Assembly (NCBI GenBank): GCA_016234555.1
Contig: JACRBJ010000098.1
Span: 1 to 41,165 of the forward strand
Length of the DNA: 41,165 bases
Reading direction: 5' to 3'
Source: Chloroflexota bacterium
GTDB taxonomy: Bacteria > Chloroflexota > Anaerolineae > Anaerolineales > Villigracilaceae
This document shows positions 7,188 through 15,793 of the stretch, piece after piece; the stretch's first letter is position 1, and the number at the start of each line of letters is the position of its first letter. Made by a program: the position numbers and the translations under genes. The notes under the pieces were generated by a model. It was given only the letters and a program-made list of their open reading frames with translations, was not told the origin of the DNA and did no database searches.

Positions 7188-7571
7188 GTGAACGCGACTT
7201 TGAAATTGGGAGAGCATTATATTTTTGACCTCTCCAACTGCAACCATGAAATTCTCATGGATGGCGAGTTATCATACTCGCTGTTTGCGCGAGCCGTCCG
7301 CGAAAGCGGCTTGACGGTTGTGGATGAGGGCTTTTACAAGTTCAGCCCGCATGGCTTTACCTGTTTTTTGCTTCTCGCAGAGTCGCATGCAAGTTTGCAT
7401 GCATGGCCCGAATATGATTATTGCGCAATTGACCTCTTTACCTGTGCGCTGGGCAAGGACCTTCTACCACTGATCCAAAGTATAAAAGCTGCGTTGGGGG
7501 CGGATAATTTCACGCTTCGTAAATTGGATCGTGACGCCGAGATCGAAAGCCGGGTGGCGATTGCCGTATAG
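7188..7571 (+). CDS. speD: S-adenosylmethionine decarboxylase proenzyme
   Basis: The 127-residue protein is the length of prokaryotic class 1B AdoMet decarboxylases, pyruvoyl enzymes that supply decarboxylated AdoMet for spermidine synthesis. The self-cleavage motif is LLAESHASLHAWPE: cleavage would fall between Glu65 and Ser66, leaving Ser66 as the pyruvoyl precursor, with His71 and Cys86 (in DLFTCA) as the usual processing/catalytic residues. Translation starts at GTG (7188) behind a strong GGAGG. The next gene, speE, follows ten bases after the stop, so the two steps of the pathway are made from one transcript. The leader at 7073-7175 may regulate both. Confidence 0.95.
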   Translation: MNATLKLGEHYIFDLSNCNHEILMDGELSYSLFARAVRESGLTVVDEGFYKFSPHGFTCFLLLAESHASLHAWPEYDYCAIDLFTCALGKDLLPLIQSIKAALGADNFTLRKLDRDAEIESRVAIAV

Positions 7572-7581
7572 GAGTATATAA

Positions 7582-8412
7582 ATGAGTATCTGGTTTACTG
7601 AAGAGTTACATCCCTATTATCGCAAAGGCATTCGAGTTAAACGCGTGCTGGCTGACGAACAAACGAAATATCAGCACCTGCAATTTGTGGAAACCGAATT
7701 TTTCGGCAACGCCATGATTCTGGACGGCATCATCCAGTTGACCGAGCGCGATAACATGGGCTACCACGAGATGATCGTCCATGTGCCCATGCTCGCTGTC
7801 GGCGCGCCCAAACGTGTGTTGATCGTCGGCGGCGGAGATGGTGGATCGCTGCAGCAGGTATTGCGGTATCCCTCTGTGGAGGAAGCTGTTATTTGCGAGT
7901 TGGACCAGCGCGTTGTTGACCTGTCACGCGAATACTTTGCCTCGTCCTTCGGCGACCCGTGGAGCGACCCGCGTGCCAAATTGTTGGTGCGTGACGCCTT
8001 TGGCTATCTTGAGGAAAATCCGGGCCAGTTTGATGCCATCATCTCGGATACCACCGACCCGATCGGCATGGCAGAGCGGTTGTTCTCGGATGAGTTTTAC
8101 ACTTTAATGGTGCGCGCGCTTACCCCCGGCGGAGCTGCATCCACGCAATGCGAGCAGCCTTTCTTCGACACCGAGTTGATCAAGCAGATTTACAAATCTG
8201 CCAAAGTTTTGACAAAGAGTCCTGCATACTATTATGCCAATATTCCCACCTACCCCGGAGGCGGGATTGGCTTCATGTATGTCTCGAATACTCCGTGGGA
8301 AAATGGCTTGAAAAACCCACTTCCGCCTGGTGTGAACAATTACATCAATCCCGAAGTCCACAAGGCGGCATTTGCCCTGCCGGAGTTTTTCAAGAGAGAG
8401 TTATACGGATAA
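7582..8412 (+). CDS. speE: Spermidine synthase (polyamine aminopropyltransferase)
   Basis: The 276-residue cytoplasmic enzyme transfers the aminopropyl group of decarboxylated AdoMet to putrescine. The N-terminal beta domain includes the FFGNAMILDGIIQLTERD block. The AdoMet-binding motif VLIVGGGDGGSLQQV is at residues 79-93, the acidic ELDQRVVDLSREYF follows at about 113-126, and the catalytic region is AIISDTTDPIGMAERLFSDE. The PTYPGGGIGFMY segment near the C-terminus is also typical. AGGAGTATATAA precedes the ATG. Length and motifs are complete, so it should be active. Substrate preference between putrescine and other diamines cannot be decided from sequence. Confidence 0.96.
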   Translation: MSIWFTEELHPYYRKGIRVKRVLADEQTKYQHLQFVETEFFGNAMILDGIIQLTERDNMGYHEMIVHVPMLAVGAPKRVLIVGGGDGGSLQQVLRYPSVEEAVICELDQRVVDLSREYFASSFGDPWSDPRAKLLVRDAFGYLEENPGQFDAIISDTTDPIGMAERLFSDEFYTLMVRALTPGGAASTQCEQPFFDTELIKQIYKSAKVLTKSPAYYYANIPTYPGGGIGFMYVSNTPWENGLKNPLPPGVNNYINPEVHKAAFALPEFFKRELYG

Positions 8413-8453
8413 CGGAGATGATTATCCTCCAACCTCAGATCGAGGCATGAGAA

Positions 8454-8489
8454 AAAAGGTGGTGATTGAATTTTCAATCACCACCTTTT
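8454..8489. terminator. Bidirectional terminator between speE and the leftward operon
   Basis: AAAAGGTGGTGATTGAA (8454-8470) is a perfect 17-base complement of 8473-8489, with an A-run on one side and a T-run on the other. It lies between the convergent ends of speE (plus) and the SRPBCC gene (minus) and can stop both. Confidence 0.9.
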
Positions 8490-8527
8490 GGTCCCAGCCC
8501 AAAGCGAGTGACGGCTTTCGAATACTT

Positions 8528-9520
8528 TCATTTTGCGATTGATTTATTAGACGCAGCCATGAAACTTCCTGTTGCCAGAGTGAATAGCAGAAAGATAACC
8601 CCAAAAGCAGTGTGCGGATGACTGGTCAGCACGAATACTAAAATGACAGCTATGGTGGAGAGGAGCAATCCTTTCCACCAACCTCGTCCCCAAAGAATAA
8701 ACCCCGCCACGATGATGCCCAACCAGAGGAATCCCGCCATTGCCGACCACAGATCGCGGGTGAAAATGATGATTGCAACGGCATACGCCAATGAGATCAA
8801 GCCCCAACCGTGGCGGCGCATAAATAAAGTCGCGCCAATTCCCAACGTGGCAAGAATCCAGCCAAGGGAGGAGAATGTTCGCAGGAGCGCACCAGATTCG
8901 AGAGTCTGTTCGGCTCTGGCTTTTATGCCCAACAACATGCCGCGTTCCATGACGAAGTGCATCCAGTCATACGTGAACGCCAGAACTGTTTGCATGACCG
9001 GCGAGGCGGGTACGGTATACGAGCGCGTGACAAGGCGGGATGTTTGCGCATCAACAGGCAAAACCACAATGGAGCCCCATAGATAGATGACCTTGCCTTC
9101 CTCGTAGACGGGAATGCGCCAGAAAGAATTTTCACCGTAAACCGCCCCGCCCGCGCCGAGGACCTTTTCTCCCTGTTGACGCTGTTGCCACTCTATGCGG
9201 ATTTCATCTGCGTTATGGATATCTGCAAGAGTCAGGTTTTCAAGCCAGTCCTCGCTGTAAAAGCCGGCCCGTTCCTGTCCGAGTTGCACAATCCATTTCC
9301 ATACCTCATCTGACGAGGCGTTGATGGTGACACCACGCGTGGACGTGATTATGCCTCCTTCTATCTCGCCGTCGCCCGGCAAGTTCATCGCTGCTTCGGC
9401 ATCCGTGATACCCCAGCGGTTCATCCAGGGATGCAGAACGCTCAAATAAAATACGCTGAAGATGGTAACAACCGCCAAAACCGTCCACCCATTGTATAGT
9501 TTTTGAATCGTCAATTTCAT
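8528..9520 (-). CDS. Membrane-anchored SRPBCC-domain protein with C-terminal helices
   Basis: The 330-residue protein has an N-terminal helix (about 13-31), then a soluble SRPBCC/polyketide-cyclase-like domain at about 55-205. The latter begins with TSTRGVTINASSDEVWKWIV and contains the typical QLGQERAGFYSEDWLENL stretch. Five or so C-terminal transmembrane helices follow (220-320). SRPBCC folds bind hydrophobic ligands, but nothing identifies the ligand here. Its start overlaps the stop of the upstream CPBP gene by four bases, so it is the last gene of the leftward operon. Confidence 0.75.
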   Translation of the reverse strand: MKLTIQKLYNGWTVLAVVTIFSVFYLSVLHPWMNRWGITDAEAAMNLPGDGEIEGGIITSTRGVTINASSDEVWKWIVQLGQERAGFYSEDWLENLTLADIHNADEIRIEWQQRQQGEKVLGAGGAVYGENSFWRIPVYEEGKVIYLWGSIVVLPVDAQTSRLVTRSYTVPASPVMQTVLAFTYDWMHFVMERGMLLGIKARAEQTLESGALLRTFSSLGWILATLGIGATLFMRRHGWGLISLAYAVAIIIFTRDLWSAMAGFLWLGIIVAGFILWGRGWWKGLLLSTIAVILVFVLTSHPHTAFGVIFLLFTLATGSFMAASNKSIAK

Positions 9521-10317
9521 TTACCGCTCCCCTGCCTCTTCATCACAATAATAACCAAGACCCACAACGTAGCTGCGAAGGGTGCGATCCATAACATGCT
9601 CTCCGTCACAGGCAGTGTTGGCTCCACGGTAACCAGGGTTCCCGTGTAGAACACATGCATCAGTTGTCCGAGCAGAAGGCTGTTCGTGTTTTTATAAACC
9701 CATGCCATCAAAATACGATAAGCGGTCAGCGGGATGATCCAATAGAGAATGAAATGCGGCAGCCAGTACGCGCCGAAATTTGCAGCATTGCCCCAGTAAT
9801 CTGCCATGCCGTGCCAGCACGCCCAGAGCAAACCCAGAATTAGCCCACTGAGGAAGACGCTGTATTTGGATTGCAGGCGCGGCAGGGCGAACCCCGTCCA
9901 GCCTGTTTCTTCAAAGAAACCCGCCAGTCCGCCGATCACCAGACCGAAGGCAAGGTTCATATTCGGTTTGTAAATGGGGGAAACCAGCGCGGAAAAAATC
10001 AGGAAGATGAAGATGGATAGAATCGGGACAGTCAGCAGCGGAAGATACCAGTTCATCCCAACCTTCCAGTTGGTCATGCGCTTGAATAGATTCTTCACCC
10101 CGTCCTTTCCCTCCAACAGCGCGGTCAACGTGAGACTGCTCAGGCTGGGACCAAGCAGCATTAAGAGGTACATCAATACTCCATCGGTAAGTTTGATGGC
10201 GCGGGTATCGAATCCTTTTAACGATGCAATGAACAGGATCCCTCCCCACGAGATTGTATAGGCAAGGACAAAATAAGAAACAAGGGAATGGCGGTTTGCA
10301 AAAGCTTTTAGAGTCAT
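9517..10317 (-). CDS. CPBP-family intramembrane metalloprotease (intact motifs)
   Basis: The 266-residue protein has about eight hydrophobic helices. It carries the CPBP (Abi, PF02517) signatures: FFEETGWTGFALPRLQ with Glu136-Glu137, LLWACWHGMADYW with His169, and LLGQLMHVFYTG with His221. These are the residues that would bind the catalytic metal within the membrane, as in Rce1-type proteases. Bacterial members cleave membrane peptides or act in bacteriocin self-immunity. The ATG at 10317 has AAAGGAACTGAAAG upstream. Of the three CPBP-like genes in this operon it is the only one with the complete Glu-Glu pair. Confidence 0.88.
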   Translation of the reverse strand: MTLKAFANRHSLVSYFVLAYTISWGGILFIASLKGFDTRAIKLTDGVLMYLLMLLGPSLSSLTLTALLEGKDGVKNLFKRMTNWKVGMNWYLPLLTVPILSIFIFLIFSALVSPIYKPNMNLAFGLVIGGLAGFFEETGWTGFALPRLQSKYSVFLSGLILGLLWACWHGMADYWGNAANFGAYWLPHFILYWIIPLTAYRILMAWVYKNTNSLLLGQLMHVFYTGTLVTVEPTLPVTESMLWIAPFAATLWVLVIIVMKRQGSGK

Positions 10318-10392
10318 CTTTCAGTTCCTTTGCCGTTCAACTCGAGCCGGCAGATCATGATTATGATGGCAGGGAAAATCTGCCATCCATAG

Positions 10393-11196
10393 TTATCCAT
10401 TGAGAGTTTGCGCCACTGTCGCAGCTTGCTGCGCCTTTGGCAATTTCCGGGCGTAGCGAGAGGCAAGCCAAATCAGGACCCACATCAAGATCAAGGCTTC
10501 GATAAAGCCCAGACTGGCGAGCAGCGGCAATGGCAACCCGTCCTTGATCAGGGTGACCAGTTGTCCCATCGGCTGAAAGACGGGCCAGAGCATGAACACA
10601 TTTTTTGTGATTCGAAATGCGACCGCATACATCACACCGATGAAGAACAGGAAGATCATTTCACTTGCGGGCATGCCGTATCCAATGTGATAGGCGGAAT
10701 ACAGAATGGACCCGATCACGATGGCGGGGATGACGCCAAAGCACTCTTCGAGCCGCAGCAACACCCAGCCCCGCCAGAAGATGGCTTCAAAGAATCCGAT
10801 CGCCAGGGCAAGCGAGATGAGCGGCAAAAGACTCTCAAGGGCGGGCATTTGCAAACCGCGATATGCGCCTGAAAATTGCAGTGCGGCAAAGATAAGCTGC
10901 AGGATGATGCTCAGTCCGAGACGTTCCCGTGTCAGCCCGAGGTCGGAGACAGGTCTCTTTCGGATGATGACAGTCCAGTACAGGGGGATTCCAATTCCGA
11001 ATAACGTTGCCCCCAATATGGCGTACAAACCAAAGTATGCCATTCCGCCGGCGACCGTTGAGCCGACGATGAATGTCGCGGTGTAGAGGGCGGACACCAC
11101 CAGAAGCCACGAGACCGCAATTGCGATCAGGTCCTTGTTGGGCTGCCAGCGCATTGTGAAAATTGTCTTGCTGATTTTTGTGAGATTGGCGAACAT
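10393..11196 (-). CDS. CPBP-like membrane protein with an altered first motif
   Basis: The 267-residue protein starts at the ATG at 11196, which has AAAAAGGAG nine bases upstream; the longer open frame to 11268 overlaps the previous gene and lacks a ribosome-binding site. About eight hydrophobic helices are present. The first CPBP motif reads GFFEAIFWRGWVLLRLEECF: Glu137 and Arg142 are kept but the second glutamate is Ala138. The second motif, ILYSAYHIGYGMP, keeps His170. Loss of one of the paired glutamates makes protease activity doubtful, although some CPBP relatives work as chaperone-like or binding proteins. It lies 19 bases after the upstream gene and 75 before the next. Confidence 0.75.
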   Translation of the reverse strand: MFANLTKISKTIFTMRWQPNKDLIAIAVSWLLVVSALYTATFIVGSTVAGGMAYFGLYAILGATLFGIGIPLYWTVIIRKRPVSDLGLTRERLGLSIILQLIFAALQFSGAYRGLQMPALESLLPLISLALAIGFFEAIFWRGWVLLRLEECFGVIPAIVIGSILYSAYHIGYGMPASEMIFLFFIGVMYAVAFRITKNVFMLWPVFQPMGQLVTLIKDGLPLPLLASLGFIEALILMWVLIWLASRYARKLPKAQQAATVAQTLNG

Positions 11197-11215
11197 GGAT
11201 TTACTCCTTTTTCGA

Positions 11216-11881
11216 TTAATGGGGTGGCAATTGAATAACAGAGGCGGGACCATGCAAAACGCCCGCAATGTGCATGGCCATGTGACTCAAAATGGCGGTA
11301 AGCGGATTGTTTGTCAACAGGTAACCAAAAGTCATGGCTGTGTTGCCGATGACCGGACCAACAACCCCTCCGCTTCGATATTCTGGATAGCCCAGGTGAT
11401 AAATGACGGTCACCGCAAGCCCTGCAACCAGGGCAAGCGCGCCGACCAGAATCTTCCCCGGCCAGGTTGAGGTCCAATTCAACAGCGTGAATGCCTGCCA
11501 GGTTGCCAGAACAGGTAAAACGGATAGCATTAAGGCATCCACCAATCCATATACAGCGCCTGACCAAAGAAGATCAAAGATCAAAGCAAACCCTCCCGAT
11601 CTGGGAGAGGCAGGTTGGGAAAGCACATTCTTTACAGTGAACACAGATAGTAGAACGGCTCCAAGTATCCCCCAATACCAGTTATGACGGATTAGATCGC
11701 CGATGGAGACCCCGCTCCATCTGACATAGGCATACAAGAATAAACTTGATAGTCCGATGTACGGGATCAGGTAGATGCTGCGTGGCAGGCGCAATACCCC
11801 AGCAAAAATTAAAGAGATCGCAAAGGACAATAGACCTGCGGCGGCGACCCATCCCAAATAAGCGTACCATACTTTGTTCAT
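11216..11881 (-). CDS. Divergent CPBP-like membrane protein, first gene of the leftward operon
   Basis: The 221-residue protein begins at ATG 11881 with GTAAAGGAGCAGATCAA upstream; longer readings to 12073 have no such site. It has about seven hydrophobic helices. The layout recalls CPBP proteins: LVDALMLSVLPVLATWQ where the Glu-Glu motif should be (Asp-Ala instead), VIYHLGYPEYR in place of the second motif, and AILSHMAMHIAGVLHGP as the histidine-rich third motif. It is therefore either a far-diverged member with changed chemistry or a relative without protease activity. Assignment is moderate and rests partly on its two CPBP neighbours. Confidence 0.6.
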   Translation of the reverse strand: MNKVWYAYLGWVAAAGLLSFAISLIFAGVLRLPRSIYLIPYIGLSSLFLYAYVRWSGVSIGDLIRHNWYWGILGAVLLSVFTVKNVLSQPASPRSGGFALIFDLLWSGAVYGLVDALMLSVLPVLATWQAFTLLNWTSTWPGKILVGALALVAGLAVTVIYHLGYPEYRSGGVVGPVIGNTAMTFGYLLTNNPLTAILSHMAMHIAGVLHGPASVIQLPPH

Positions 11882-11930
11882 TTGATCTGCTCCTTTACAT
11901 ATTGTCTGGTTTTTATGATAGATCACCTGC

Positions 11931-11960
11931 AAAAAAGACTCCCCCGTCGGCAGGGGAGTC
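11931..11960 (-). terminator. Leftward terminator/attenuator in front of the CPBP operon
   Basis: On the minus strand GACTCCCC and GGGGAGTC pair across an 8-nt loop and are followed by TTTTTT. It lies 50 bases upstream of the first gene of the leftward operon. There is no leftward gene further upstream (the lacI-family gene is divergent), so it either insulates the operon or acts as an attenuator in its leader. Confidence 0.65.
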
Positions 11961-12081
11961 TTTGACTGTCCAGATGGATAGGTGACGCAATGAGCGGGAT
12001 CGCTATGACTCCAATGTTGTACCGGGCGGATTCTTTGGAATTCCCCAAAATACGGTAGGTGAAAGCCAAACAATTTCCCAC

Positions 12082-12127
12082 TTGACGACTTAAACGATTA
12101 AGTATAGAATAACATAAACGTTTAAGT
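12082..12127 (+). promoter_or_regulatory. LacI-family gene promoter with two operators
   Basis: TTGACG (12082-12087) and TAGAAT (12105-12110) are spaced by 17 bp, a good sigma-70-type promoter. Two pseudo-palindromes with the central CG typical of LacI-family operators overlap it: ACTTAAACGATTAAGT (12088-12103, between -35 and -10) and ACATAAACGTTTAAGT (12112-12127, at and after the start of transcription). The centres are 24 bp apart. Occupancy of either would block the promoter, which suggests autorepression and repression of the downstream operon. Confidence 0.75.
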
Positions 12128-12151
12128 AGATGCTGTCATTTTGGAGCTAAC

Positions 12152-13174
12152 ATGCCTGCGACCATCAAAGATATTGCAAAAAAGATAGGCAAGTCAACCA
12201 CCACCGTCTCCAGGGCGTTGAATGACTTTGACGACATCAGCCCAGAGACGAAGGATTTGGTCCGCCAGGCGGCTGAGGACCTGGGATATATCCCAAATAT
12301 CATGGCGCAGAGGCTGCAAAAGCGACAAACAGACACCATTGGCTTGATCGTTCCCACTTCCGGTCCGCGCTTCTCAGACCCCTTTTTCAGCGAATTTATC
12401 GCGGGCATTGGCAACAAAGCCGCCCAGATGGGATACGACCTGTTGGTATCCACCAGGGAGCCGGGCGACCAGGAACTGGAAGCCTATCGCCACAACATCC
12501 GCAGTCATCGGGTGGACGGCTTTATCGTTGTGCGCACCCGCCGTCAGGACGCGCGCATCAACCTCCTAAGAAAAATCGGTTTCCCGTTTGCGGCTTTTGG
12601 GCGGACGGATGGCGATCTTGATTTCCCATACGTGGACGAAGATGGTGAACTGGGAATGAAGCTGGTCATCGACTATCTTGCTAAATTGGGGCATAAACGC
12701 ATGGGGGTGATTGCCCCTCCGGGGGATTTGGAATTTTCACGCTACCGTTTGAATGGAATTCGCGCAAAATTTGTAGAGTTGGGTCTGGCTGAGAAGGATC
12801 TGATTGTTGTGCAAGGCGATTTGACCCAGCGCAGCGGCTACGAACAAGCTAATAATCTACTGGACATGCCCAATCCTCCGACCGCTATTGCCGCCTGCAA
12901 TGACCTGATGGCATTCGGCGCGATGAGCGCCGCCCAGATGCGCGGACTTGTGGTTGGCAGGGACCTGTCCATCACCGGCTTCGACAACATTCCCATGACC
13001 GAACATTCCCACCCTCCGCTGACAACGGTCAACCAACCGATCTATCAGATTGGCTCGATGGTGTGTGAAATGCTGGTCAAACGAATTTGCGGCGAAGCCG
13101 CGGATTTGGAGCAGGTTTTGCTCACCCCGTCACTGATCGTCCGTCAATCGTGCGGACCAGCGCCATTGGCTTGA
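12152..13174 (+). CDS. LacI-family transcriptional repressor
   Basis: The 340-residue regulator has the N-terminal LacI helix-turn-helix TIKDIAKKIGKSTTTVSRAL (residues 4-23). A hinge follows in NIMAQRLQKRQTDTIGLIVP, and a periplasmic-binding-protein-like effector domain runs from about 60 to 335 (for example SITGFDNIPMTEHSHPPLTTV). It probably senses a sugar or phosphorylated sugar and controls the operon that follows. Twin operators overlap its own promoter. TTTTGGAGCTAAC precedes the ATG. Between its stop and the next gene there is only a weak hairpin (CCCCG at 13182-13186 with CGGGG at 13213-13217, then CTTTTT), so some read-through is likely. The effector cannot be named from sequence. 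Confidence 0.92.
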   Translation: MPATIKDIAKKIGKSTTTVSRALNDFDDISPETKDLVRQAAEDLGYIPNIMAQRLQKRQTDTIGLIVPTSGPRFSDPFFSEFIAGIGNKAAQMGYDLLVSTREPGDQELEAYRHNIRSHRVDGFIVVRTRRQDARINLLRKIGFPFAAFGRTDGDLDFPYVDEDGELGMKLVIDYLAKLGHKRMGVIAPPGDLEFSRYRLNGIRAKFVELGLAEKDLIVVQGDLTQRSGYEQANNLLDMPNPPTAIAACNDLMAFGAMSAAQMRGLVVGRDLSITGFDNIPMTEHSHPPLTTVNQPIYQIGSMVCEMLVKRICGEAADLEQVLLTPSLIVRQSCGPAPLA

Positions 13175-13330
13175 TACTGAACCCCGTCATGCTCTGGGAA
13201 GCGTTGTCATCCCGGGGCTTTTTAGTGCAAAGAAAGGAGGCAGTAGTTATTGATGAAGTGATGCCCTGTGTCAACACCCAAGTATGAAAGTCAGCCCGTC
13301 AAAAAAAATTCCATAACATGCGAGGATTAG

Positions 13331-14743
13331 ATGAAACGTAATTACTCACCCTTTGTAGCTTTGATGCTCATTGTCCTGCTCCTTGGGGCTTGTGGACCAA
13401 CACCCACCCCTGAGCAGGTTGTCGTCACGAAAGAAGTGGTCGTAACCCAGGTCGTTGAAGTTCCGGCTGAAGTAGGGGAAAAGAAAGTCGTCGAGTTTTG
13501 GATGGACGAACCGGAAGAACCGCGCGTGAAAATCTATGAAGAACTTGCGGCTAAATTCATGGCGGCACACCCGGGCATTGATGTGCGAATCGTGGCGATT
13601 GAAGAGGCTGGTCAGGCTCAACGCATTGCCACCGCGCTGGCGGCGAATCGCCTGCCGGACATCGTCCGCATGGGCGTGCAGGATGCTGCCACCTTTGCCG
13701 CCGATGGACTGTTGGATTTCGACGCGGCGACAGCTGTCATCGAAAAAGTGGGCAAGGATGACTTCCGTAGCGGCCCGCTGGCTATGGTGACCGATCCCGC
13801 CACCGGTAAATTCAATTCAGTCCCTTATGATGGCTGGCTTCAAGCCATTTGGTATCGCACCGATGTCTTCAGTGACGCGGGTTTGGAAGCGCCCCTGAGT
13901 TGGGACGCGATCAATGCCGCCTGCGACAAACTGCCCGGCACCGGAAACATGCTCTACGCCCTGGGGCTTGGCACCAACCCCGGCGAAAATTACGGTCATC
14001 AGCTCTTTGAGCAAGTCGCCATCTCTAACAATGCCTGGCCCATCGACGAGAATGGCAATGTGACCATGAACACCCCGGAGATGATCGCCGCCCTCAAGTT
14101 CTATACCGACCTTCAGCGTTGCGCCATCCCTGGCCCACAGCATTGGCTGGGCGCGCGTCAGGCGTATGAACTCGACCAATCCGGCATGTTGATCTACAGC
14201 ACCTACATCATGGATGATCTTGTGGATGGATCGGACAATGAAGACGGCACATTCACCGATCTTGCTGTTGCCGACCTTGCCTCTAATACCGGTTTTGCTC
14301 CCAACATGCAGGGTCCTGAAGGTTCAGCTTCCTTTGGTCAGCTTGCTGTTTTGGGCATCATGAAAGACGCCGACCCCGAAGCCCAACTGGTGGCTGAATA
14401 CTTCATGAAGGAAGGGTATCAGGATATTCTGGCTCTCTCTCCGTGGGGGAAGATCCCGGTGTTGAAAAGCGCCGTTGGAGACTGGAAGACCCTCAGCCCC
14501 TATTTCGAAAAATATCCGCCAGAGACTCTGGAACAGATCGCCAACGGTTACGATGTAATGCAGCGCTGGCTCTTCCGACCCGATTACGACGCCACTGAAC
14601 GCGCCGTCGTCGGAGACATCGAAGGACGCCTGCTGATCCCAACTGCAATCAGTAACATCGCGCTGGAGGGAAGCATGACCCCCGAGACAGCCGCCGCCTG
14701 GCTGCAGGAACAGGTCGAAGCGTTGCTCGCTGAACGCCAATAG
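13331..14743 (+). CDS. ABC transporter sugar-binding lipoprotein (YcjN-like position)
   Basis: The 470-residue protein has a signal peptide ending in LLLGACG, with Cys21 as the lipid-anchored residue. A linker rich in Thr, Pro and Val follows (TPTPEQVVVTKEVVV), as is common in Chloroflexota. The remainder matches family-1 extracellular solute-binding proteins: FWMDEPEEPRVKIYEELAAK near the start, ATALAANRLPDIVRMG, and SVPYDGWLQAIWYRTDVF. Such proteins capture sugars outside the membrane and deliver them to the two permeases that follow. No ATPase gene is present, so a shared MsiK/UgpC-type ATPase elsewhere is presumed. A hairpin at 14762-14790 separates it from the permease genes. Confidence 0.92.
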   Translation: MKRNYSPFVALMLIVLLLGACGPTPTPEQVVVTKEVVVTQVVEVPAEVGEKKVVEFWMDEPEEPRVKIYEELAAKFMAAHPGIDVRIVAIEEAGQAQRIATALAANRLPDIVRMGVQDAATFAADGLLDFDAATAVIEKVGKDDFRSGPLAMVTDPATGKFNSVPYDGWLQAIWYRTDVFSDAGLEAPLSWDAINAACDKLPGTGNMLYALGLGTNPGENYGHQLFEQVAISNNAWPIDENGNVTMNTPEMIAALKFYTDLQRCAIPGPQHWLGARQAYELDQSGMLIYSTYIMDDLVDGSDNEDGTFTDLAVADLASNTGFAPNMQGPEGSASFGQLAVLGIMKDADPEAQLVAEYFMKEGYQDILALSPWGKIPVLKSAVGDWKTLSPYFEKYPPETLEQIANGYDVMQRWLFRPDYDATERAVVGDIEGRLLIPTAISNIALEGSMTPETAAAWLQEQVEALLAERQ

Positions 14744-14761
14744 TATTTCACCCTTTCCGCA

Positions 14762-14790
14762 TCCTGGGCTGGCGCATACCCAGCCCAGGA
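14762..14790 (+). terminator. Intercistronic hairpin after the binding-protein gene
   Basis: An 11-bp perfect stem (TCCTGGGCTGG with CCAGCCCAGGA) closes the loop CGCATAC. There is no T-run, so it is more likely an mRNA-stabilising stem than a full terminator. Such stems are known to raise binding-protein expression over permease expression in ABC operons. Confidence 0.65.
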
Positions 14791-14816
14791 GTGACATTCC
14801 ATTCCGAGGAGAGCGT

Positions 14817-15782
14817 ATGAACAACTCAACAATGACTTCATTCAAGAGGCATTGGATGGGAAGATGGAATTCCCTGCCCTCACAGGAGGCGCGGCTGGCA
14901 TGGCTTCTGATTCTGCCGACTGGACTGATTGTCTTCGGGCTGGTGCTCTTCCCGGTCATTTTCAGCGTGTGGATCAGTTTCCGGGACGTGGGGTTAACCG
15001 ACCTGAACAACGTCTTTCAGGCTCGCTTTGTCGGGCTGGTTAATTACGTGAAGGTTTTCAACGATTTTGCCTTCAAGCCGCAAACCTGGCGCAATTGGGG
15101 AGCCGCGCTGACGAGCATCTTTTATTCCTTCACTTCCACAATCCTGACCATAGTAATTGGGCTGATTGCCTCCCTGCTTCTAAATCAGCCCTTTCGGGGA
15201 CACGGTCTGGCTCGCGCGCTTTTCCTATTTCCCTATATCGCCCCGGTTGTCAGTGTGGCTTTTGTCTGGCGCTGGATACTCGACCCGACGCCCTCCGGCG
15301 TGCTGAACGATTTGCTGATGCGAACGGACTTGATTCAGTTGCCCAAAGCCTATCTCGCCGCCCCAGGTCTGGCTCTGTTGTTGGTGATTGTATTCCAGGG
15401 CTGGCGATATTTCCCCTTTGCCATGTTGATGATCCTCGCGCGTTTGCAAGCCATTGACAACACCCTTTACGAAGCGGCAGAAGTTGACGGCGCCAATTCG
15501 TGGCAGAAGTTTCTTTACATCACCATACCCGAACTGCGCTATGTGCTGGGCGCGCTATTCCTGCTGCGTCTGATGTGGACTTTCAACAAATTCGACGATA
15601 TCTACCTGCTCACCGGCGGCGGCTTCGGCACAAAGGTACTGCCGGTGCTGACCTATGAATTCAGCTTCCGCTTGCACGACTTCGGACGCGGATCCGCCAG
15701 CGCCATGATCCTGTTGATCATCCTGGTTGTATTCATCCTCATTTATTCCCGCACCGTCATGCGTGACAGTGAAGAAAATTAG
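14817..15782 (+). CDS. ABC sugar permease, MalF-type (YcjO-like position)
   Basis: The 321-residue membrane protein has six main helices. Its ATPase-docking EAA loop is YEAAEVDGANSWQKFLYITI, as in binding-protein-dependent transport permeases. It starts at an ATG behind CCGAGGAGAGCGT. It would form the channel heterodimer with the product of the gene 11 bases downstream and import the sugar held by the upstream lipoprotein. All expected elements are present. Confidence 0.93.
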   Translation: MNNSTMTSFKRHWMGRWNSLPSQEARLAWLLILPTGLIVFGLVLFPVIFSVWISFRDVGLTDLNNVFQARFVGLVNYVKVFNDFAFKPQTWRNWGAALTSIFYSFTSTILTIVIGLIASLLLNQPFRGHGLARALFLFPYIAPVVSVAFVWRWILDPTPSGVLNDLLMRTDLIQLPKAYLAAPGLALLLVIVFQGWRYFPFAMLMILARLQAIDNTLYEAAEVDGANSWQKFLYITIPELRYVLGALFLLRLMWTFNKFDDIYLLTGGGFGTKVLPVLTYEFSFRLHDFGRGSASAMILLIILVVFILIYSRTVMRDSEEN

Positions 15783-15793
15783 CGGAGGTCGAT

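Noticed and set aside
13174..13331. A second LacI-type operator in front of the binding-protein gene
   Set aside because: No CG-centred TTAAACG-like palindrome was found in this gap; control is probably through the upstream promoter.
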